The position numbers and the translations under genes are program-made. Positions 16,568 through 24,900 of a stretch of 64,000 nucleotides of DNA are shown piece after piece (the stretch's first letter is position 1; each line of letters starts with the position of its first letter). The notes under the pieces were generated by a model that worked only from the letters and a program-made list of their open reading frames with translations, searched no databases and was not told where the DNA came from. The DNA comes from Rhizobium cauense. GTDB lineage: Bacteria > Pseudomonadota > Alphaproteobacteria > Rhizobiales > Rhizobiaceae. The stretch is taken from positions 248,001-312,000 of the forward strand of contig NZ_JAEUAT010000004.1 of NCBI RefSeq assembly GCF_019511525.1, given 5' to 3'.

Positions 16568-17700
16568 TGAAGACCGTGCTGGCGCACCGTTGCGCCGGCA
16601 CGGAACCTCTATTGATGAGCATCACCCGGAACAAGACAATGTACTCGTTCACGTATAACGCTTCTTCCACTCGGGTCTTGTTCGGCACCGGGACGGTGAG
16701 CGAACTCGGAATCGAATTGGAGCGGCTCGGACTCAAGCGTGCGCTGTTTCTCGCCACGCCAGGGCAGGAGGGGTACGTTAGGCGCTGCGCTAGTTCGGTA
16801 GGGGCAGTCGCCGCCGGTGTTTTCGCCGATGCGACGATGCATACCCCAGTTTCGGTTACGGAGGATGCCCTGCGAGTAGTTCGAGATCTGGACATTGACG
16901 GAGTTGTTGCGATCGGCGGCGGCTCTACGACAGGACTTGGCAAGGCGATCGCTTGGCGAACGGACCTCCCTCAAATCGTCATCCCTACGACCTACGCCGG
17001 GTCCGAGATGACGCCAATCCTGGGCGAGACAGCTGACGGTCGGAAGGTTACGAGGTCCGATCCGCGGATTCAGCCCGAAACTGTCATTTACGATGTGGAA
17101 CTGACCAAGACGCTTCCTCGTGGGGCTGCCGTGGCCAGCGGGATGAATGCGATGGCACACGCCATTGAGGCCCTCTATGCGGAAGATCGAAATCCAGTCG
17201 TAAATCTGATGGCTCTCGAGGCGATCTCGGCCTTGTATGGCTCCTTGCCGCAAATTGCGGAAAGTCGCGATGACGAAGATGCTCGAGCAAAAGCGCTCTA
17301 CGGTGCTTGGTTGAGTGGTATTTGTCTTGGGTCGGTCTCGATGGCTCTTCATCACAAGCTATGTCACACGCTTGGCGGGATGTTCGATTTGCCGCACGCC
17401 GAACTACATGCCACGCTGCTTCCCCACACGTTAGCATACAACAGTCCGGCTATTCCCGAGGTCGTAGAGAAGTTGTGCGGGGTCTTCAACCAGCGCGATC
17501 CCGCTCAGTCGCTCTACGAATTCAATCAGCGGCTCCGGATCAAAACCACTCTGGCAGACCTCGGTATGGCCAAGGATGGCATCGAACCTGCTGTCGATGC
17601 TGCCCTTTCGAAGCCATACAAAAATCCCAGAGCTCTCGAACGAAATTCGCTGATCGCATTACTGAGACGTGCCTATACCGGAAATCATCCGGCACCGTAG
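16567..17700 (+). CDS. Maleylacetate reductase (copy 2)
   Basis: An iron-containing alcohol dehydrogenase family protein with GGGSTTGLGKAIAW, IPTTYAGSEMTPILGET, GMNAMAHAIEALYA and HHKLCHTLGGMFDLPHAELHA, diagnostic of maleylacetate reductases. It converts maleylacetate to 3-oxoadipate. The first ATG at 16567 overlaps the monooxygenase stop (TGATG), favouring coupling, but family similarity begins at MYSFTYNASSTRVLFG (ATG 16639), so the first 24 residues may not be translated. ATG 16615 is a third option. It is clearly divergent from copy 1 at 4180. Confidence 0.92.
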   Translation: MKTVLAHRCAGTEPLLMSITRNKTMYSFTYNASSTRVLFGTGTVSELGIELERLGLKRALFLATPGQEGYVRRCASSVGAVAAGVFADATMHTPVSVTEDALRVVRDLDIDGVVAIGGGSTTGLGKAIAWRTDLPQIVIPTTYAGSEMTPILGETADGRKVTRSDPRIQPETVIYDVELTKTLPRGAAVASGMNAMAHAIEALYAEDRNPVVNLMALEAISALYGSLPQIAESRDDEDARAKALYGAWLSGICLGSVSMALHHKLCHTLGGMFDLPHAELHATLLPHTLAYNSPAIPEVVEKLCGVFNQRDPAQSLYEFNQRLRIKTTLADLGMAKDGIEPAVDAALSKPYKNPRALERNSLIALLRRAYTGNHPAP

Positions 17701-17728
17701 GTTTAAGCAGCTGAAGTTGGAGGACACA

Positions 17729-18658
17729 ATGGATACGAGAACGACTGCGACAACAACTGCGACAACGCAAGATGCACGCTTTCTTACCGAGGCGAATTCT
17801 GTTGCGACAGTAAATGCGCGCATGGGCTCAGAAGTGAGCCCGCGGATGAAACTGGTAATGTCGGCGGTCGTGGAGCATCTCCACGCGCTGACGAAAGAGA
17901 TCGAGCCAACACACGATGAGTGGCAACAGGCAATCGAATTCCTGACGGCAGTGGGCCACAAATGCACAGACTGGCGACAGGAGTTCATCTTGCTCTCCGA
18001 CATACTTGGTGTGTCAATGCTGGTCGAAATAATCAACAGCCGCAGACCGTCGGGTGCCACCGAAAACACCGTTCTTGGCCCGTTCTACGTGCCTGCAGCG
18101 CCTCGCTACGAAAACGGCAAAAATATTTGTCTTGATGGGAAGGGAGACCGGCTGATCGTCAGAGGAAAGGTTACAGATCTACAAGGAAAACCGATAGCTG
18201 GAGCTCTCGTCGATGTCTGGCAGACAAACAACGATGGCTTCTATGACGTCCAGCAAAAAGATATTCAGCCTGACTGGAACCTACGTGGCGTATTTGCTGC
18301 CGAGCAAGACGGCACCTATTGGTATCGGTCTACAAAACCGAGATTCTACCCTATTCCGGATGATGGGCCCGTTGGGCAGCTTTTGGGGCAGTTAGACCGC
18401 CATCCAAATCGGGCTGCCCATATACATTTTATCGTTAGCGCGCCGGGTTACGATCCCGTAATCACGCATATATTTCCGGACGACTGCCGATATCTCGACG
18501 AGGACACAGTCTTCGGCGTTAGGGAAACACTCATCGCCAAATTCCAGGAGGTCCGCTCAACCGACGACGCCACGAAGTTGGGCTTGCAAGACCTTGACGA
18601 GCGCCTCCCATACTACTTCGTCAACTGGGACTTCGTTCTCACGCCAAGCGCGATGTAA
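17729..18658 (+). CDS. Hydroxyquinol 1,2-dioxygenase
   Basis: A GGAGG site six bases before the ATG at 17729 fixes a 309-residue product. It has the N-terminal dimerisation helices and the intradiol beta-sandwich (ENTVLGPFYVPAAP, VRGKVTDLQGKPIAGALVDVWQTNNDGFYD). The Fe(III) ligands of intradiol enzymes are visible as Tyr172, Tyr207, His231 and His233 (NRAAHIHFIVSAPGY). The enzyme cleaves hydroxyquinol to maleylacetate, the substrate of the preceding reductase. Hydroxyquinol rather than catechol specificity is inferred from overall resemblance and from the operon. Confidence 0.93.
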   Translation: MDTRTTATTTATTQDARFLTEANSVATVNARMGSEVSPRMKLVMSAVVEHLHALTKEIEPTHDEWQQAIEFLTAVGHKCTDWRQEFILLSDILGVSMLVEIINSRRPSGATENTVLGPFYVPAAPRYENGKNICLDGKGDRLIVRGKVTDLQGKPIAGALVDVWQTNNDGFYDVQQKDIQPDWNLRGVFAAEQDGTYWYRSTKPRFYPIPDDGPVGQLLGQLDRHPNRAAHIHFIVSAPGYDPVITHIFPDDCRYLDEDTVFGVRETLIAKFQEVRSTDDATKLGLQDLDERLPYYFVNWDFVLTPSAM

Positions 18659-18759
18659 CCCGCGTCCCCAACATACAGAATCTGGCACCAATCGAGCGCT
18701 CATCGTGTTCCGAACGGCGATGAGCCTCCCACATGGCATTCCAGCACAGGGGCTTCGTT

Positions 18760-19041
18760 ATGCTTGCTATTCGTATTGCCACTTCAAATCCAGACATGGA
18801 GCATGAGCGGGACCAGCATATGAAAAGGCATAGGCACCACTTACGTTCGGCCACTTTCAAAATCGTCCTATCTGGACCGGTATTCGATAAATTCGGCAGC
18901 CAGAACGGTGCGGTGGTATTAGCGGAGGTCGACGATTTGGTGGAGTTACAAACCTTCAGCGATAGCGATCCCTTCGTGGTTCATGGTGTCTATCGAGAAG
19001 TCACTATTTCCAGATGGTCAGCGACAATCGATAATCGCTAG
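18760..19041 (+). CDS. YciI-like protein, TftG-type candidate dechlorinase
   Basis: The ATG at 18760 (AGGGG seven bases upstream) gives 93 residues with the YciI ferredoxin-like pattern: MLAIRIATSNPDMEHERDQH, LSGPVFDKFGSQNGAVVLAE and FSDSDPFVVHGVYREVTISRW. Its place one gene after hydroxyquinol dioxygenase is notable. In the Burkholderia 2,4,5-T pathway the YciI-fold protein TftG removes chloride from 5-chlorohydroxyquinol. The 101-bp gap leaves open whether it shares the operon transcript. Family fairly sure; dechlorinase role inferred. Confidence 0.75.
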   Translation: MLAIRIATSNPDMEHERDQHMKRHRHHLRSATFKIVLSGPVFDKFGSQNGAVVLAEVDDLVELQTFSDSDPFVVHGVYREVTISRWSATIDNR

Positions 19042-19322
19042 CGTTATGTACAGTGCACATTGGACTGGTGGGTCGCGTCGGCGACTCGCGAGCGGGTGCC
19101 GTGCCGGGCTCTTGATGTGTAGGGAATTTGTACCACGCGCTGTTCGCAAGCGTGTGCCAGACCTGTCAGCGAAGCCACTTATGAGCTCGCAATTTGAGTC
19201 GCTTCCGTTTCGGAAAGTGTGACCGAAGGCTCCCCATCTCCTCTGCGATCTGCTACCTTGCAATCCTGACCGTCAGCGCAGCGTGATGGTGTTTTTTTGC
19301 CAATTGAACGCGGCTGAGGGCC

Positions 19323-21617
19323 ATGCCACGAAATACAATGCAGTCGGTAACCCGGCTTGGCGGTTTGTCCCGTCGTCAGCGAGTTGTTCTAGCTATCGCC
19401 CTCGGACTTTCGTTAGGTGTCGTTGTCTTGGTTTTTGCCGGGACAACACTGGGCTTTCTTCCCGTCGTCGCCACGGTGCTTGTTTCGGTCCGAGGTCGAA
19501 TTCTGCGGAGGATGCAATTTGGTATAGTCGCTGCACTCCTCAGCTGTGTGTTAGCGATGATATTTGTTGGACATGAGCCGGGAGTCATAGACGTATCGCT
19601 GCTGTTTGGCGCGTCGCTCTGCCTGGCTTTGGCGTTGAAGTGCGTCTCAGCAGGCGAATCCATAGGTCAGGCGCGTGACGCTGCTGCGGTGCTTCGGGAC
19701 GGAGAGGTGGACTTGCTCGAGATCGTGAATTCAGTCCCCAGCAATCTATGGAGGTTGGGACCTGATGGCGAGCCGACGTTTTTCAACAGGCCGATGGTCG
19801 AGTTTCTGGGGATAGACGTCGATGCGTTGGATCAACCGGGCGCTAGTCGCCTTGATGCAATGATTCACCTCGCAGTCCATTCTGACGACCGCGCGAGGTT
19901 CCGCGCCGAACTTGTGCAATCGATATCTACAGGGCAGGCTTTTTCAGCTGACTATCGGCTTCGCCGGCACGACGGAATATATCGCTGGATGTCGAGCAGA
20001 GCCGCCGCGTTACATGATCACAATGGACGCATTGTGCAGTGGAGCGGCCTCTGCCTTGATATTGACGATCAGGTTCGGACGGAAGAGGCGCTTAAACGGA
20101 GTGAGTGGCACCTTCAGCAATTGATCGACGTCATTCCGGTCCACGTCTGCAGTTGGACGCCCGAGGGCGAACTTCTCTATGTCAGCAGGCGGTACTTGGA
20201 CGAACTCGGATTATCGACCGCCAATCTTGCAGAGCTCGTCAAGACGGCTCTGCAATATGTCCATCCGCGAGATGTTGGAATAGTAGGGGCGGTATTGCGA
20301 GGCATCGAGAACGGTGAGGCGTTTTCCGTGAAGTATCGCCGGAGGATTCCTGGCGGCGGTTACCGGTGGACAGATGGCCGGTTCGAGCCTCTCCGCGACG
20401 GCAATGGGCACATCACGGAATGGTTCGGGCTCTTGATCGATGTAGATGACGAGATGGCGGTTCAGGAAGGCCTGCGAGAAAGCGAGCGCGCACTGAGGGA
20501 ACTCGTCGAAACCCTTCCGACGATGATCTATTGCGCCACGCCAGAAGGAATGCCGATTTATCGCAGCAGAAAGCTCCAGGAATTCCTCGGCTTTGGAATC
20601 GAGGACAAAGATGGCATTCGTGAATCTCGACTGGAGGGAACGCTCGATGCGATCATCCATCCTGACGACCTTGATCTTGTGCGGCAGCGCTACGGGCATT
20701 CACTGCGCTCTGGCGAGCCTTACGTGATGAAACATCGGTTAAGGCGATACGACGGAAAGTATCGCTGGGTCGAAACTCGCACAGCGCCTATGCGCGATGC
20801 CGAGGGCACGATTGTTCAGTGGAATGGCGTCTGTGTCGACATCGACGACTGGATGCGCGATCAGGAGCAACTTGGCCTTGCCCAACGAAACCTCGAGCGC
20901 GCCAGCCAGGCGGCCAGTCTTGCCGAGCTGACTGCTTCGATAGCCCACGAGGTTGGGCAGCCCCTCGCAGCTATTGTCTCGAGTGCGGATGCAAGTCAAC
21001 GTTGGCTTACAGCGGATCCGCCAAATGTTGAGCGCGCACTCAAAGCTCTGGAACGGGTGGTACGGAGCGCGGAGACGACGACCGATGTTTTCAAGCGCGT
21101 GCGTGCACTTTTCAAACACAGCAACGAGGCCAGGCAGCCGAGCTCTATCGAGCGGGTCATCAGTTCAGCGCGCGAATTGCTAGTGGAAGAGGCGGTCCGC
21201 AGAAATGTGCTGCTGGACGTGACGATAGAACCAAATCTACCGAGCATTTCACTCGACCGCGTGCAGATTCAGCAGGTCCTTGTCAACCTAATACGAAACG
21301 GCTTGGAGGCCGGACATAACGGCGCTGGCCGAGCAAGGCTCTCGATTGATGCCCGCCGGGAAGGGGATGCCGTAAGGGTTGAAGTGCGCGATAGCGGGCC
21401 GGGACTGGCGTTCGCCGAACGAGTGTTTGAACCATTCTTTACGACGAAGTCGGATGGCATGGGGATGGGCCTTGCCATCTGCAAGTCGATTGTTGAAGCT
21501 CATGGCGGGCGGCTGTGGGCGGAGAAGGCCGAACCGACGGGAGCTGCGTTCGTCTTCACTTTGCCGCTAGGCCTCGCCGTGTCGGAACCAAAGCAGGAAC
21601 TGTTGGGCCAAGCATAG
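19323..21617 (+). CDS. Membrane-anchored three-PAS sensor histidine kinase
   Basis: 764 residues. Three or four N-terminal hydrophobic helices (about 20-110) are followed by three PAS/PAC repeats (about 125-255, 260-385, 390-515). Each ends in a W-x-G-x-x-x-DIDD-like PAC motif. The H-box TASIAHEVGQPLAAIVSSAD is near residue 540, the N-box QIQQVLVNLIRNGLEA near 650, and DSGPGL and GMGMGLAICKSIVEAHGG complete the ATPase domain. The H-box resembles DctB/FixL-like kinases. The gene runs tail to tail with a single receiver protein at 21619, a possible partner. The PAS ligand is unknown. Confidence 0.92.
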   Translation: MPRNTMQSVTRLGGLSRRQRVVLAIALGLSLGVVVLVFAGTTLGFLPVVATVLVSVRGRILRRMQFGIVAALLSCVLAMIFVGHEPGVIDVSLLFGASLCLALALKCVSAGESIGQARDAAAVLRDGEVDLLEIVNSVPSNLWRLGPDGEPTFFNRPMVEFLGIDVDALDQPGASRLDAMIHLAVHSDDRARFRAELVQSISTGQAFSADYRLRRHDGIYRWMSSRAAALHDHNGRIVQWSGLCLDIDDQVRTEEALKRSEWHLQQLIDVIPVHVCSWTPEGELLYVSRRYLDELGLSTANLAELVKTALQYVHPRDVGIVGAVLRGIENGEAFSVKYRRRIPGGGYRWTDGRFEPLRDGNGHITEWFGLLIDVDDEMAVQEGLRESERALRELVETLPTMIYCATPEGMPIYRSRKLQEFLGFGIEDKDGIRESRLEGTLDAIIHPDDLDLVRQRYGHSLRSGEPYVMKHRLRRYDGKYRWVETRTAPMRDAEGTIVQWNGVCVDIDDWMRDQEQLGLAQRNLERASQAASLAELTASIAHEVGQPLAAIVSSADASQRWLTADPPNVERALKALERVVRSAETTTDVFKRVRALFKHSNEARQPSSIERVISSARELLVEEAVRRNVLLDVTIEPNLPSISLDRVQIQQVLVNLIRNGLEAGHNGAGRARLSIDARREGDAVRVEVRDSGPGLAFAERVFEPFFTTKSDGMGMGLAICKSIVEAHGGRLWAEKAEPTGAAFVFTLPLGLAVSEPKQELLGQA

Positions 21618-21618
21618 A

Positions 21619-21981
21619 CTATTGGGCGATGGCAGCCTCGATTGCTGCCTTTAGTTCCTTGCCGCTGAACGGCTTGAAGAGGCATGTCCCCGCTGATCTT
21701 GCCTCCGAAATGATCGCTTCCTGTGCGTGTCCCGTCATGAATACCACGGGGATGGCAATCGAACGGCTCGTCAGCTCCGCATTGAGCTCAACCCCATTCA
21801 TGCCAGGCATCGATATGTCGAGCAATAAGCAATCTGTCCGCGAGAGCGACGGAGAAGCTAAGAAGTCGAAGGCTGATTCATATGAGGTCGGTGAAAAGCC
21901 CAAAACCTCAAGGAGATCGATCATCGATTCCCGCACCGATTGATCGTCGTCGATGATCGTGATGGTCGGCCGGGAGTGCAT
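21619..21981 (-). CDS. Single-domain response regulator (FixJ-receiver-like)
   Basis: The 120-residue protein is a receiver domain only. The acidic pair is in TITIIDDDQSVRES, the phospho-acceptor Asp in DCLLLDISMPGMNG, followed by VVFMTGH and the Lys in LFKPFSG. There is no output domain. It starts 17 bp after the giant kinase gene (21999-27590) on the same strand, so the two form an operon. One base separates its stop from that of the convergent three-PAS kinase. It may act as a phosphate relay or sink for either kinase. Confidence 0.92.
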   Translation of the reverse strand: MHSRPTITIIDDDQSVRESMIDLLEVLGFSPTSYESAFDFLASPSLSRTDCLLLDISMPGMNGVELNAELTSRSIAIPVVFMTGHAQEAIISEARSAGTCLFKPFSGKELKAAIEAAIAQ

Positions 21982-21998
21982 GTCGATAACGTCTCCAG

Positions 21999-24900
21999 TC
22001 AGGAGCTGCGGTCTGGCAGTGATCTTTTTTCTTCAATACTGCGTCGCTTGCCAGCCCAATTGCTGGCACGTTTGAGCGTAAAAGAAAAGGTCGCGCCGCC
22101 CCCCGAATTTGTCGCCGCCCAGATTTGTCCCCCAACGCTGTCGATGATCGCTTTGCTTACCGACAGTCCAACGCCCATGCCGTTCTGCTTGGTCGTGTAG
22201 AAGGCTTCGAATAGACGTTCGTTGTCTTCATCGTCAATACCACAACCATTGTCGCTAATATCCATTCGGATTTCGTCACTGCCATAAGATCTGGAGGAGA
22301 CGCTAACGACGCGCTGGCCACCGGGCTGACACTGAACGGCATCTACCGCATTGAGCAGGATGTTCAGCACAACTTGCTGCACCTGAACCCTGTCCCCGGA
22401 GGCAGCGGGCAATCCGTGTTCAAACGAGGATTTGAGCAGGATACCATGAGCCTGAAGTTCGCTACCGGCAAGCGCAAGCACCTCGCGCACCACGTCGTTT
22501 AAATCAAAAGGCTCGACAGTAGGCGTCCTGTTGCCGAACAAGCTGCGCAAACGCCTGATAGTCTCGGCCGCGCGGTTTCCATCCCTGAGGCTGCGGGCCG
22601 CCGTACGCCGCGCGCCATCGAGATCTGGAGGCTCTGAGTTAAGCATGATCTGGCAGGTTTCGGCGTTTGCTACAACGCCTAGTAAAGGCTGACTGACTTC
22701 GTGTGCGATCGACGCGGCCAGTACTCCCAGCGTGGCGGTGCGCGAGACATGCGCGAGTTCTGCACTGATGCGCGCGAGAACATCCTGCGTTCGCTGCATT
22801 TCGCTGACGTCCTGTAGGGAGCCAAGACGCCTGCGGCCACCGGCGGGGTCGTTTGCCGTTCGTGTAACGAGACGGACGTCGCGGATGCTTCCGTCGTGCA
22901 ATTGTAGTTTGAATTGACGATCGATTTCCGTGCCGAGATGCCGGGCGTTTTCGACCAACTGGTGGAAATCCGACCGCTCCGCAGGATGAATGAGCTCTCC
23001 GAGCTGGAAAATGGTCAGCGGGTGATCGTGGGGAAGGCAACAGATGCGATAGATTTCCTCGGAGCATTCGAGCCTATCGAGTTCGTCGCTCCAGTAAAAA
23101 CTACCTGTGCGGCTCAGGCGCTGCGCCTCACGTAACCAAGCCTCGCTGCGTTGGAGTTCCGAGTAAAGTCTTGCATTCCCAAGCCATATTCCCGCCTGCG
23201 AGGCGAGGAAGTCCAGGACCGAGGTCCGATCCTCCGAGAAGACATCGGAGACGATCTTGTTCTCGACGTAGAGAAGACCGATTAGACTCGTTGCATTGAA
23301 TACGGGCACACATAGGATCGATTGTGGTTGGTTCGCGTGGAAGTATTCGTCACCGGGATCGAACATTCCGACCGCCGTGTCGTGCAAGGCGACGGGAGAC
23401 TTGGTGCGCAGCACGTAGTTGAGAACCGACGACGGAAGCTCGGACCCAGCACATCGCCTCCTATTCTGTTGGACTTCGATTTCGGTTTCCCCGGTGACGG
23501 CCGTCGCTTCTATGTACAGGTCGTTTCCTGATAGGAGCATCAAAACGCCGCGCTCGGCCCCCGAATTCAGTACGACGAGTTTCATCAGCTTTTCGATAAG
23601 ACTGGCGAGTATGGTCTCGCTCGACAATACGCGCGAAGCCTTGCCGACTGCATCGATATCCAGCGAGGCGACAGGCAAAGCCAGCGACGCGTGTGATTGA
23701 GGTAGGGATTCACGGTTGGTCAGGTTGATAAAACGGAAATCGAGGAGTCTCACTTTCGCAACCGCGCCCCATCGGGAGAAAGCCTCCCTCGCGCGCTTCA
23801 AGTAGGCTTCCGCCGCGATGTCCAATCCGTGGGTGACATAGAACCGGCCTGCGAGCTCGCTGGCGATGGCCTCTACTTGGAGGAATCCGTTTGCCCTGGC
23901 ACCCCGGATAGCCCTCTCGTAGAGTGACTGCGCATCAACACTGTTCCCCTCCAGTTGTGCTATCTCGGCACCAAGCAGAGATTCACGGCAAGCGAAAGTC
24001 GTTTCACATCCGCTTGCCCACGCCTCTAGGCGGGCGTGACGCCGGCGAAGGTCTTCGAGATGCTGCTCGCGGCGACCGCTAGGTATGACGTCGCGAACTG
24101 CCAATGCGGCAGCGTTAAGGCCAGCGTAGAATTCGAACTCGGCTTCCTCGATCGAGGATCGCATTGCCCATTTGATCGGCTCGACGCGCGAGACGGCTTC
24201 CCGAGCGGCTGGGAAATCTTCCGTCAGATAATCTTCGATCAGGCGAAAAACCCAGTGGTAACTGATCATCATTGCGTTACGAGGTTGTGGGTTGCTATGC
24301 CCGGTCGCCCAACTGTCGACATCATCACTCCCTTCGGTGGGAAGTCCCCTTAGCTTCTTTATGAACCGCGCTTGGCTGAAGAAGTTTTCGTGCGGAATTC
24401 CAAGCTCCACGGTTCGTGCGAACGCCAGCGTTTCTTCCGTCACCTTTTGCACGTCAGGCAGCGGTTTGCCCGACATCAGTCGATGCGTGATATCGTTTCG
24501 GGCGTTGTAGGCGGCGAAGGCTAGATCGCCGGTTGACGTGCTGATCCGAAACGCCTCTTCGGTGAGGGGAGTACTATAACTCAGTGGTTTGATCCAAGGG
24601 ACCGCGAAGCCCGCAAACAGTGCGTATACGCGTGCCTTGTATCTTCCACCACGGCCCCGATCGACGAGCTTTCGCGAGAGCTCCCCAAACCTGTAAGCCG
24701 TTGCGTAGTCACCGAATTGAGCGCCCAGTGCCATGTTTAACGCGGAAAAGGCGACGCTCGAGCTGTCGCATAAGCCGTGTTGCAAACTGAGTACAGTCAT
24801 GCGTAGCAGAAGGAATTCCATCAGCCGTCGGTCCACTGCATAGGCCGCGGGGAAGACTTCGGTCATTACCGCCATACAAGACGCTATGTGGGGATCAGCC

